DNA from: Peribacillus simplex
GTDB taxonomy: Bacteria > Bacillota > Bacilli > Bacillales > DSM-1321
Assembly (NCBI RefSeq): GCF_030123325.1
Contig: NZ_CP126106.1
Span: 3,314,001 to 3,378,000, forward strand
Length of the DNA: 64,000 bases
Direction of reading: 5' to 3'
Under the pieces are notes generated by a model. The model did not search any database and was not told where the DNA came from. It was given only the letters and a program-made list of their open reading frames with translations. Shown here in pieces: positions 53,076 to 61,083 of this stretch (positions within the stretch are counted from its first letter, which is position 1; each line of letters opens with the position of its first letter). A program made the translations under genes and the position numbers.

Positions 53076-53122
53076 CCTCTTAATTAGATTATTATCTAAT
53101 TAGATGATAATCTAATTAGAGG
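53076..53122. promoter_or_regulatory. Nested palindrome, probable operator of the ArsR-type gene
   Basis: A 47-base imperfect inverted repeat (CCTCTTAATTAGATTA, central TCTAATTAGA, TAATCTAATTAGAGG) ends at the ribosome binding site of the downstream regulator gene. It contains several copies of CTAATTAG, a likely autoregulatory site. Confidence 0.7.
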
Positions 53123-53132
53123 AGGGATAAAA

Positions 53133-53720
53133 GTGCAATTAGAAAAATTGGTCGCATTCCATAAAACGATTGGTGATGTAACAAGGATTAGAATTATATC
53201 CATCCTGGCAAATGGTCCAAAACACGGACAGGCACTTGCCGGAATATTAAAATTGACGGCACCGACCATATCACACCATTTAACTAAATTGAAGGACATT
53301 AATTTAGTTAAAGATCGAAGGGAAAAAAATACGGTATATTATTTTTTGAATGAGGATGTCCTGAATCATTATTCATCAGCATTACCTAAAATGGTTTCAA
53401 CTAAGGGGGATTCCAATAAAATGGATAATCAAAAGCTGAATTTAGAACACAAAAAGATCCTTGAAAACTTTTTGATGCCAGATGGTCGACTAAAAACCAT
53501 ACCTGCACAGAGAAAAAAGAAAATGATCGTTCTTCATCATATAGCCAGCCTTTTGGAAAAGGGACGTAAGTATCCGGAAAACGAATTGAATGAATTCATC
53601 CAGTCTTTCCATGATGATTATGCAACAATAAGGCGTGAACTCATTATCGGGAGTATCATGTACCGTGAAAACAGCATTTATGAATTGAATCCCCGCGAGA
53701 TGTGGGCGGAAATCGTTTAA
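53133..53720 (+). CDS. ArsR-family regulator with DUF2087 domain
   Basis: 195 residues from GTG 53133, with GGAGGG in front. Residues 1-80 form an ArsR-type winged helix (TRIRIISILANGPKHGQALA, then LTAPTISHHLTKLKD). About 105-190 is a DUF2087 domain (LKTIPAQRKKKMIVLHHIA, then NELNEFIQSFHDDYATIRR). No Cys metal-sensing site is seen. Its operator is likely the palindrome just upstream. Targets are unknown. Confidence 0.85.
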   Translation: MQLEKLVAFHKTIGDVTRIRIISILANGPKHGQALAGILKLTAPTISHHLTKLKDINLVKDRREKNTVYYFLNEDVLNHYSSALPKMVSTKGDSNKMDNQKLNLEHKKILENFLMPDGRLKTIPAQRKKKMIVLHHIASLLEKGRKYPENELNEFIQSFHDDYATIRRELIIGSIMYRENSIYELNPREMWAEIV

Positions 53721-53746
53721 TCGTTTAACGGAAGGTTTCAAAAATA

Positions 53747-53780
53747 AAAAACCGGCCTCCCATATGGAAAGCCGGTTTTT
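53747..53780. terminator. Bidirectional terminator
   Basis: AAAAACCGGC (53747-53756) pairs with GCCGGTTTTT (53771-53780). It serves the ArsR-type gene and the convergent cell-wall hydrolase gene. Confidence 0.85.
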
Positions 53781-53788
53781 AATGTAGT

Positions 53789-54388
53789 TTATATGGCAAA
53801 ATGGTGGCCGCCGATAATTTTTATTACCTCTAATTGTTTCATCCATTCACTGTCCGAAATACTAGGATTCCAAAAATACAAGGCATCATTTGTATAGCCA
53901 TGGATCGCCAATGCTTCATTGACAGCTTTCTTGGCATCATTTCCTGCTGGTTTATTTATACTGCCATCACCAACAGGCGAGAATTGGTTTTTTTGATAAA
54001 TCACTTCCCGTACCGTATCAGGAAATTCATCGCTATCAAGGCGATTCAAAACAACTCCTGCCACCTCGACCTTACCTCTGTATGGCTCCCCTTTAGCTTC
54101 TGCATGTACGAGCCTTGCTAATAATTCTTTATCTTTTTCATTCATCACATGTGGAATAATCAATGTTTTACCGGGCTCGGCAACATTATTTACATTATTA
54201 TTGACTTCTTTCAACTTGCCGATAGGAACACCGTACTGCTTCGCAATATCCCATATCGATTCACCTTGTTTAATGACATGTTTGGTTGCTCCATCCGAAG
54301 CTTTACTGGTCGTTCCCTTAGGAAAAGCTATCCCAAGTATGATGACACTTAGAGTCATTATCACGGTTATTATAACTGATAATTTCAT
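53789..54388 (-). CDS. LysM-containing SleB/CwlJ-type cell-wall hydrolase (YkvT-like)
   Basis: 199 residues. N-terminal signal/anchor helix, LysM domain at about 36-80 (HVIKQGESIWDIAKQYGVP), then a Hydrolase_2 domain (LLARLVHAEAKGEPYRGKVEVA, catalytic Glu in HAEA, YQKNQFSP, ALYFWNP). It cleaves peptidoglycan, probably spore cortex or vegetative wall. Compare YkvT of B. subtilis. GGAGG precedes ATG 54388. Confidence 0.87.
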   Translation of the reverse strand: MKLSVIITVIMTLSVIILGIAFPKGTTSKASDGATKHVIKQGESIWDIAKQYGVPIGKLKEVNNNVNNVAEPGKTLIIPHVMNEKDKELLARLVHAEAKGEPYRGKVEVAGVVLNRLDSDEFPDTVREVIYQKNQFSPVGDGSINKPAGNDAKKAVNEALAIHGYTNDALYFWNPSISDSEWMKQLEVIKIIGGHHFAI

Positions 54389-54493
54389 CCTGTAACCTCC
54401 TCGTTAAGCATCTTCCTAGGATAACAGACCATATGTGAGAAAACAGTGCTAAATTTTTTCCAAGGAAATGAAGGAAAAATTTTCAAGGGTCTA

Positions 54494-55069
54494 TTAACTT
54501 CGAAATTTTAATGATTCCCATTCTTCCCGTAGCATTCCCATTTTGATTGAATCATAATAATGACCATCATGATAACGGCATTTTCTCATCCTTCCCTCTA
54601 CTTGCATGCCTACCTTTTCTCCAACTGCGATCATACGTTCATTACCCGACCAAGTCGTCAGACCAACCCGTTCAATCTCCATTTTTTCGAATAAATAGCT
54701 TATGAATAACATTAACGCTTCTGTTCCATAACCGCCATTCCAATACTTGGGCTCAAATATCGTAATTCCGATTTCAAGCCAACGTGAAGGTTCATGTTCC
54801 CAGTAATATACAACAGATCCTATTATTTGATCGTTTTTTTCCATTAATAGCTCAGAGTATGCCCCCATTTTTTCATCATAGGTTCTATGCTTCGTTTCTT
54901 TATCGATATACGTTTGGAAATCAATGAGTTCAAGTGGATGATAAGGTGCATCCCACTTTTTCCATTCTGGATCTGCTTCTCCATATTTCAGGCTCCATAA
55001 ACGTTTTAAATCGGCTTGCTTAACATTCCTCAATATTACTTTACTTCCTTCAATCCAAACATCGTCCAA
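54494..55069 (-). CDS. GNAT-family N-acetyltransferase
   Basis: About 191 residues. RimJ/RimL-type GNAT: VILRNVKQADLKRLWSL at the start, LEIGITIFEPKYWNGGYGTEAL (acetyl-CoA loop) and a final VGMQVEGRMRKCRYHDG. TTG 55069 is favoured by a GGGAGG seven bases upstream; the frame is open to GTG 55084. The substrate (amine or protein N-terminus) is unknown. It follows the YjbQ-type gene by about 40 bases and may be cotranscribed. Confidence 0.82.
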   Translation of the reverse strand: MDDVWIEGSKVILRNVKQADLKRLWSLKYGEADPEWKKWDAPYHPLELIDFQTYIDKETKHRTYDEKMGAYSELLMEKNDQIIGSVVYYWEHEPSRWLEIGITIFEPKYWNGGYGTEALMLFISYLFEKMEIERVGLTTWSGNERMIAVGEKVGMQVEGRMRKCRYHDGHYYDSIKMGMLREEWESLKFRS

Positions 55070-55108
55070 TCCGCTTCCTCCCACTTCAACCTTGCCGTAC
55101 TTTCCATT

Positions 55109-55513
55109 TTACCTGTCAACACATAATTTAATAAAATATTGCCTTTCTCTAGGACCATCGAATTCACAAAAATAGACACCTTGCCAAGTACCAAGGATCA
55201 AGCTCCCTTTATCGATGATCACCTGCTGTGAAGAACCAACCGTACTTGATTTCAAATGGGCTGCCGTGTTTCCTTCCATATGTAAATCCAATGTATGATT
55301 CCATGGGTATTGCTCATCCAGTCTCCTTAGCATATCCTTTTTGACATCGGGATCGGCATTTTCATTAATCGTGATTCCTGCTGTCGTATGTGGACAATAT
55401 ATAAGTGCTATTCCCTCTTGAATCCCATTTTCCTTGATGAATGCCTGTACTTCTGTCGTAACATCAATCATATCATCCCTTTTCGTCGTTTTTAAGGTAT
55501 TTTTCTTCAGCAT
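55109..55513 (-). CDS. YjbQ/UPF0047 family protein (YugU-like)
   Basis: 134 residues with all family marks: IALIYCPHTTAGITINENADP, HTLDLHMEGNTAAHLKSS and GTWQGVYFCEFDGPR. The conserved His residues suggest metal binding. Some homologues have weak thiamine phosphate synthase activity; the true role is unclear. Cytoplasmic, 134 residues as usual. Confidence 0.88.
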   Translation of the reverse strand: MLKKNTLKTTKRDDMIDVTTEVQAFIKENGIQEGIALIYCPHTTAGITINENADPDVKKDMLRRLDEQYPWNHTLDLHMEGNTAAHLKSSTVGSSQQVIIDKGSLILGTWQGVYFCEFDGPRERQYFIKLCVDR

Positions 55514-56024
55514 GTACGATCACTCCTTTTGTTCATTTTAATACTCCTTTACCCCTAAACATTACATTTATGCTTTTATAAACGGTTCAAGAATAATACA
55601 TTTATCGTTGGAAGTATAAAAATTCACCTATTCATCATGACCTTTTTCCCTTTGAAATTGGATATATAAGGAGTTATTAGCGAGGTTGCAAGGTGCGCTT
55701 CATTTTTATGTCAATCAATCATTACCAATTAGCATCTCCCAAAAATGCCGAGGGCCACTCAATGAAGTTTTTCCCTGAGATACTGATGTTCCAGGAAGTG
55801 AATAAGCCTCTATCATTAAGGTCCAATGGCGGGGGATCGATTAAAAAATGTCGGAACGGAGGATAATTGCATTTCCAAAAAAGCGCATCCTGCCCTGCGG
55901 AAGATGAAAGGGTATCCAGGGTGAACCGTATATATTTATCCGATTCTTTCGGCAAACGGATCGAATTTAGGAATGGACATAATAAAAAGCGGGCCCGTTT
56001 ATCGGACCCGCTTTTAAATGTGCA
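55514..56024. other. Intergenic region with a weak frame
   Basis: A 77-codon minus-strand frame (55722-55955, SDKYIRFTLDTLSSSAGQDA near its start) has no ribosome binding site and begins without a proper start codon. It may be the tail of a decayed gene. The only firm feature is the terminator at 55985-56015. Confidence 0.4.
55985..56015 (-). terminator. Terminator of the fruRKA operon
   Basis: Thirteen near-perfect pairs (AAAAGCGGGTCCG with CGGGCCCGCTTTT on the minus strand), followed by T. It begins 10 bases past the fruA stop. Confidence 0.85.
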
Positions 56025-57917
56025 TCATTTTAGTTTCTTTTTCCAGAATCCCAATATTAAAGCGGTAATGAGAGCTCCTATTAAAATCGCCAGCAAATAG
56101 CGGAAAGGATGGTTGACTAGGGGGATGACAAATATTCCCCCATGTGGTGCTGGTAAAGTTACACTAAAAGCCATTGACAGGGCTCCAGCCGTCGCTGCCC
56201 CAACAACACTGCTGACGATGACGCGCAATGGATCTGCCGCGGCAAAAGGAATGGCTCCCTCTGTAATGAATGAAGCACCCATGAAGTAATTAGTGAATCC
56301 GGATTTCCTTTCCATTTCACTGAATTTGCTTTTAAAGAATGTAGTTGCAAATGCGATTCCAAGAGGGGGAACCATTCCACCAGCCATTACAGCAGCATGC
56401 GGTCCGAAACTTTGAGCTTCAATGGCTGCAAGCCCAAAAGTGAATGCTGCTTTATTTAAGGGGCCTCCCATATCCACAGCCATCATACCCCCAAGAATCA
56501 AGCCAAGGAATATTGCGTTCGTGCCGGATAAGCCCTGCAGCCAATTGGTCAGGCCCATGTTAATTGCGGTTACAGGTTCATTTACGAGAAATATCATGAT
56601 AAACCCTGTAATTAACATACCGAATACAGGATAGAGTAAAACCGGTTTAATGCCATCGAGTGTTTGCGGTAACCTGGAAAACAATTTTCTTAATAGTAAG
56701 ACGACATAACCTGCAAGGAAACCGGCGATGAGTCCGCCAAGAAAACCGGCATTAGCCTGTGCTGCCAATAATCCCCCTACCATACCAGGAGCAAAACCCG
56801 GTCGGTCGGCAATACTTGAAGCAATGAATCCAGCCAGGACAGGGACAAGTAAGAAGAATGCACCATTTCCCCCGCCAATATCACTTAATGCTTTAGCAAT
56901 GGGATTATAATCCGGATTTGCCGGATCGGCTGCCTCGATTCCAAAAAAGAAAGAAAGTGCAATCAAGATTCCGCCCCCGACGACAAATGGAAGCATATTA
57001 CTTACACCATTCATTAAGTGCTTGTAAATCCCCAATCCTCCTTTTGCTGATTCACCTTCATCACTTTTATCGTTTCCTGTTCCTTTGTAAACAGGGGCAT
57101 CCTGATTCAAGGCCCTGGTTAACAGCTCCTCTGTCTTCCGGATCCCATGGGCCACAGGGACAATAATGACATGTTTTCCATTAAAACGATCCATATCCAC
57201 CTGCTTATCAGCTGCAACGATAATCGCATCCGCCTCAGCAATTTCTGCGGCGGTTAAACCATTTTTGATTCCTGTGGAACCATTTGTTTCCACTTTGAAA
57301 TCGATTCCCATTTCCTTGGCTTTAGCCTTTAACGCATCGGCAGCCATATAAGTATGGGCAATTCCTGTTGGACAAGCTGTAACGGCTAGGATTTTACCTC
57401 CTTCATTGTTACCACTGGCACCATTACTTGATTGCTGCTCCTCTACTTCCTCTTCATCGGCTTCCATTTCTTTTTGATTGATTATCTCCAACACTTCTTC
57501 ACCAGAAGTAGCAGAAATCAATTGGGTTCTGAATTTATCATCCATCAGTAATGAAGAAAGCCGGGAAAGGGTTTCCAAGTGATCTGCATTCGCTCCTTCA
57601 CTTGCTGCAATCATAAAGAACAAATGAGCCGGCTGCCCATCAAGCGATTCATAATCCACACCACTGACAGATTTGCCGAAACAGATGGCAGGTACCCTTA
57701 CAGCACTTGTTTTTGCATGTGGTATGGCTATCCCCTCACCAATCCCTGTTGTGCTTTGCTCTTCACGTTTTAAGATGGCAGCTTTGAATCCCTCCACATC
57801 GTTTAACCTGTCTGCCTCGGCTAGCTTTCCTGATAGTTCATCAATGACTGCTTGCTTTGTAATGCTTTGCAGATTGATGATGATTGTATCCAATTTTAAC
57901 AAGTCTGTAATTTTCAT
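56025..57917 (-). CDS. fruA: PTS fructose transporter EIIABC (FruA)
   Basis: 630 residues. EIIA domain 1-150 with the phosphorylated His in GIAIPHAK (about 67), EIIB domain from about 172 with the phosphocysteine in AVTACPTGIAHTYMAAD, and an EIIC membrane domain from about 300 (GGGILIALSFFFG, MGGPLNKAAFTFG). It imports fructose as fructose-1-phosphate. Length and order match FruA of B. subtilis. Four bases after fruK, with an AGGAGG site before ATG 57917. Confidence 0.95.
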   Translation of the reverse strand: MKITDLLKLDTIIINLQSITKQAVIDELSGKLAEADRLNDVEGFKAAILKREEQSTTGIGEGIAIPHAKTSAVRVPAICFGKSVSGVDYESLDGQPAHLFFMIAASEGANADHLETLSRLSSLLMDDKFRTQLISATSGEEVLEIINQKEMEADEEEVEEQQSSNGASGNNEGGKILAVTACPTGIAHTYMAADALKAKAKEMGIDFKVETNGSTGIKNGLTAAEIAEADAIIVAADKQVDMDRFNGKHVIIVPVAHGIRKTEELLTRALNQDAPVYKGTGNDKSDEGESAKGGLGIYKHLMNGVSNMLPFVVGGGILIALSFFFGIEAADPANPDYNPIAKALSDIGGGNGAFFLLVPVLAGFIASSIADRPGFAPGMVGGLLAAQANAGFLGGLIAGFLAGYVVLLLRKLFSRLPQTLDGIKPVLLYPVFGMLITGFIMIFLVNEPVTAINMGLTNWLQGLSGTNAIFLGLILGGMMAVDMGGPLNKAAFTFGLAAIEAQSFGPHAAVMAGGMVPPLGIAFATTFFKSKFSEMERKSGFTNYFMGASFITEGAIPFAAADPLRVIVSSVVGAATAGALSMAFSVTLPAPHGGIFVIPLVNHPFRYLLAILIGALITALILGFWKKKLK

Positions 57918-57921
57918 AGAG

Positions 57922-58842
57922 TCAGCCTCCTGTTAGATGATTGATAGAAATTTGTGGTAATAACTCTTCAATTTTATCCAATGTACCGAGGTCGGATGAA
58001 AAGGCTGTAGCACTTCCTGCTGCTAGACTGAAGCGGAAAGAAGATAGAATATCCCCTGTACTTTCATATGTCCCGATGAAACCTGCGACCATGGAATCAC
58101 CGGCACCCACTGAGTTGATGACGTTCCCTTTTGGAACATTTGCGGAATATGACTCTCCACCGGAGCAAAGCACGGCCCCCTGTCCCGCCATTGAAACAAT
58201 GACGTTTTGTGCTCCTGCCTCAACCAATTTAGCTCCATATTCCCTAGCATCATCAACCGTTCTTATTTCGGTTGAAAAAAGCTCACCAAGTTCATGATGA
58301 TTGGGCTTTATTAAAAATGGCCGGTGCGGAAGGACATTCAATAATTCCTTGCCACTCGTATCCACCACCACTTTTATGCCGTTCTGGGAACAAGTCCTTG
58401 CCATGGCTTCGTATACATCCGAGGGAACGCTTGGAGGGATGCTTCCTGACAAAATGAGGATATCACCATCATTCAACTGTTCGATCTGACTAAATAATTG
58501 TTGATAATTCCCTTTTGAAATGATTGGCCCTTGGCTATTTATTTCAGTCTCCAGCCCCGTTTTCAATTTAACGTTTATTCTTGTATCTCCAGCTATCTCT
58601 GTAAAGTCCGTGAAAATCTCTTCTTGTCTTAAAAACCTTTTTACAAATTCACCAGTTTGTCCACCGATGAATCCTAATGCTGTCGTGCTATTTCCCAGCC
58701 TTTTAAGCACTCGGGAAACATTGATCCCTTTCCCTCCTGGGAATTTTGCATCATAACTGGTTCGATTCACCTTCCCCAATTGAAAACTCTCCACCTCGAC
58801 CAGGTAATCGATGGATGGGTTTAGTGTCACTGTATAAATCAT
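57922..58842 (-). CDS. fruK: 1-phosphofructokinase (FruK)
   Basis: 306 residues, PfkB family. N-terminal TLNPSIDYLVEVESFQLGKVNR, GGKGINVSRVLKRLG, and C-terminal GAGDSMVAGFIG with the catalytic Asp. It phosphorylates fructose-1-phosphate to fructose-1,6-bisphosphate. The start overlaps the fruR stop (TAATG), so translation is coupled. Confidence 0.95.
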   Translation of the reverse strand: MIYTVTLNPSIDYLVEVESFQLGKVNRTSYDAKFPGGKGINVSRVLKRLGNSTTALGFIGGQTGEFVKRFLRQEEIFTDFTEIAGDTRINVKLKTGLETEINSQGPIISKGNYQQLFSQIEQLNDGDILILSGSIPPSVPSDVYEAMARTCSQNGIKVVVDTSGKELLNVLPHRPFLIKPNHHELGELFSTEIRTVDDAREYGAKLVEAGAQNVIVSMAGQGAVLCSGGESYSANVPKGNVINSVGAGDSMVAGFIGTYESTGDILSSFRFSLAAGSATAFSSDLGTLDKIEELLPQISINHLTGG

Positions 58843-59603
58843 TAAATGGTCACGACCTTTATCTTTGGATTTTTATGGAGTTGAGCAATGGCCTCTTCAT
58901 CATTGCTGTCAGTAAGGATTATGGCATCGCTTACATCTGCCACCTTAGCGAAAGTAGCTTCATTCAGTTTGGAGCTGTCAGCAAGCACGTATGACTCGTT
59001 AGAGAGGCGCAATGCCATCTTCTTCAGTAGAGCTTCTTCCGGATCGGGTGTTGTGAAACCCAGATCTTGATGGATGCCGTTCATTCCCAAGAAACATTTA
59101 TCAAAACGGTATTCATTCAAAAACTGTACAGCATTACTTCCAATAACAGCATTTGTCGAAAATTTTATCGTTCCGCCCACTAACACTGTTTTGATTTCCA
59201 ATTCGATGAGTTTTGGAATATGCATAAGACCATTCGTCAGCACCGTTATATTTTTATCCTTTAAAAAAGGAATCATTTCCGCAGTTGTCGTGCCTGCATC
59301 AAGATATATACAATCATTTTTCTCTATGAATGAAGCCGCCAGCTTGGCTATAAGTTGTTTTTCAGCTCTTGCTTTGTATTGCTTTTCCATAGTTGTTGGT
59401 TCAAGGCCTTTTCTTTGAAGTAAAGAGGCCCCACCATGCACGCGTTTCAAGAGCTTCATTTCTTCGAGTTGCACTAAATCTCTCCGAATGGTCGACTCCG
59501 AGGCCTGTAACTGATCTACAAGCTCTTGCAGTTTTACCGTTCCTTGTTCTTTAAGGATCGATAAGATGAACTGGTGCCTTTCAGTTGTCAACAATTCGCC
59601 CAC
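58842..59603 (-). CDS. fruR: Fructose operon repressor (DeoR family, FruR)
   Basis: 253 residues. DeoR-type helix-turn-helix (HQFILSILKEQGTVKLQELV, then SESTIRRDLVQLEEMKLLKRVHGG at about 34-57) and a sugar-phosphate sensor domain (DAGTTTAEMIPFL; CFLGMNGI). It is expected to repress fruRKA until fructose-1-phosphate appears. GTG 59603 or TTG 59594 could be the start; the Shine-Dalgarno (GAGGTG) fits the second slightly better. Confidence 0.9.
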   Translation of the reverse strand: MGELLTTERHQFILSILKEQGTVKLQELVDQLQASESTIRRDLVQLEEMKLLKRVHGGASLLQRKGLEPTTMEKQYKARAEKQLIAKLAASFIEKNDCIYLDAGTTTAEMIPFLKDKNITVLTNGLMHIPKLIELEIKTVLVGGTIKFSTNAVIGSNAVQFLNEYRFDKCFLGMNGIHQDLGFTTPDPEEALLKKMALRLSNESYVLADSSKLNEATFAKVADVSDAIILTDSNDEEAIAQLHKNPKIKVVTI

Positions 59604-59649
59604 CTCACTTTAATATCATCATCATATATGAAAATGAAGCAATAATCAA

Positions 59650-59703
59650 TCAAAAACATTTAAAAATAATCATATCCATTCAAAAATACCTTCAAAAACA
59701 TTC
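59650..59703. promoter_or_regulatory. Repeated sites upstream of fruR, probable FruR operator
   Basis: Direct repeats of TCAAAAACATT at 59650-59660 and 59692-59702 with a degenerate copy TTCAAAAATA at about 59679. DeoR-type regulators often bind such direct repeats. Confidence 0.6.
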
Positions 59704-59770
59704 ATATAGGTAGAGATGACCTTTCTTCATCTTTTTTTCTATGAAAATATCCTTTCAGTTCTTCACAAAA

Positions 59771-59798
59771 AAAAACCCCATGTCATGATGACATGGGG
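59771..59798 (-). terminator. Terminator of odhAB
   Basis: CCCCATGTCAT pairs with ATGACATGGGG (59776-59786 with 59788-59798; the innermost bases must open as the loop), followed on the minus strand by a nine-base T-run. Confidence 0.88.
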
Positions 59799-59813
59799 GT
59801 ACGCATTATTTTA

Positions 59814-61082
59814 TTAGCCTTGAAGTAAAAGTTGTTCTGGATCTTCCAGCATATCTTTGATAGCCACTAAGAAACCAACAGCTTCTTTTCCGTCAACGAT
59901 ACGGTGATCATAAGATAATGCAAGGTACATCATTGGTCTGTTTTCGATTTGATCTCCAACAGCGATTGGACGAGTCTTGATTGTATGCATGCCCAAAATC
60001 CCAACTTGAGGGGCATTCAAGATTGGTGTAGATAATAGGGAACCGAAAGTCCCGCCGTTTGTGATAGTAAAAGTACCACCTGATAAATCTGAAAGTCCCA
60101 GTTTGTTGTTACGCGCTTTAACAGCTAAATCGGAAATGTTCTTCTCGATTTCAGCAAAGCTTTTGCGGTCTGCATCCCTTACTACCGGAACGACAAGACC
60201 TTCATCAGTGGATACAGCTACACCGATATCATAAAAGTTCTTTTTCAGGATATGGTCGCCTTGGATTTCAGCATTCAATAACGGATATTTTTTCAATGCG
60301 CCAATGACCGCTTTAGTGAAGAATGACATGAAACCAAGTTTAACATCATTTGTTTTCACGAAAGAATCCTTATGGCGGCTACGCAATTCCATGACTGCAG
60401 AAAGATCGACTTCGTTAAAAGTAGTAAGCATGGCTGCTTCGGATTGTACTTGAACTAGACGTTTGGCAATGGTTTGACGACGGCGTGTCATCTTAACCAC
60501 TTCAATGCGGTCATCATTCACTTCAACAGGAGCTGCTGCTTTTTTAGCTGCAGGAGCTTGTTTAGGAGCTGCCGCAGGTGCTGCAGGTGCATTACTTGCT
60601 GCTTCTACGTCTTGTACACGTACGCGACCTAGTGGATCGGCTACAGGCACTTGAGTCAAGTCAATTCCTTTTTCACGAGCCAATTTCCTTGCAGCTGGTG
60701 ATGCAATAACTTGTTGAGTGGATGATGCTTCTTTTGCTTCTGCTTTAGGAGCCTCTTTAGCAGGAGCCGCTTGTTCAGCCTTAGCTGGTTCTGCTTTAGC
60801 TTCTTCAACTTTAGGAGCTTCGGCTTTTGGAGCTGCTGCAGCTGAACCATTTTCATCAACGATGGCGATAGCCTGTCCAACTTGGACAGTATCGCCTTCT
60901 TCTGCTAAATGTTCCGAAAGTGTACCAGTATAATCTGAAATGATTTCTACGTTCACTTTATCCGTTTCAAGTTCAAGGACATATTCTCCTTTTTCAACGT
61001 GATCACCGGGTTGTTTTAACCATTGCGCAATAGATCCTTCAGAAATTGATTCTGCTAATTCAGGTACTTTTACTTCAGCCAT
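59814..61082 (-). CDS. odhB: Dihydrolipoyllysine succinyltransferase (OdhB/SucB)
   Basis: About 422 residues from ATG 61082 (GGGGGAGAA in front; a longer frame to 61100 has none). Lipoyl domain 1-76 with the lipoylated Lys in ELETDKVNVEI, Ala/Pro/Lys-rich linker, E3-binding peripheral domain at about 125-165 (ASPAARKLAREKGIDL), and the catalytic domain ending in the SYDHRIVDGKEAV motif with the active His. E2 of the 2-oxoglutarate dehydrogenase complex. One base after the odhA stop. Confidence 0.95.
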   Translation of the reverse strand: MAEVKVPELAESISEGSIAQWLKQPGDHVEKGEYVLELETDKVNVEIISDYTGTLSEHLAEEGDTVQVGQAIAIVDENGSAAAAPKAEAPKVEEAKAEPAKAEQAAPAKEAPKAEAKEASSTQQVIASPAARKLAREKGIDLTQVPVADPLGRVRVQDVEAASNAPAAPAAAPKQAPAAKKAAAPVEVNDDRIEVVKMTRRRQTIAKRLVQVQSEAAMLTTFNEVDLSAVMELRSRHKDSFVKTNDVKLGFMSFFTKAVIGALKKYPLLNAEIQGDHILKKNFYDIGVAVSTDEGLVVPVVRDADRKSFAEIEKNISDLAVKARNNKLGLSDLSGGTFTITNGGTFGSLLSTPILNAPQVGILGMHTIKTRPIAVGDQIENRPMMYLALSYDHRIVDGKEAVGFLVAIKDMLEDPEQLLLQG

Positions 61083-61083
61083 T

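Noticed and set aside
55722..55955. 77-codon minus-strand frame before fruA terminator
   Set aside because: TTG start without ribosome binding site; the frame is open further upstream without a better start. It may be a gene tail, not a gene.
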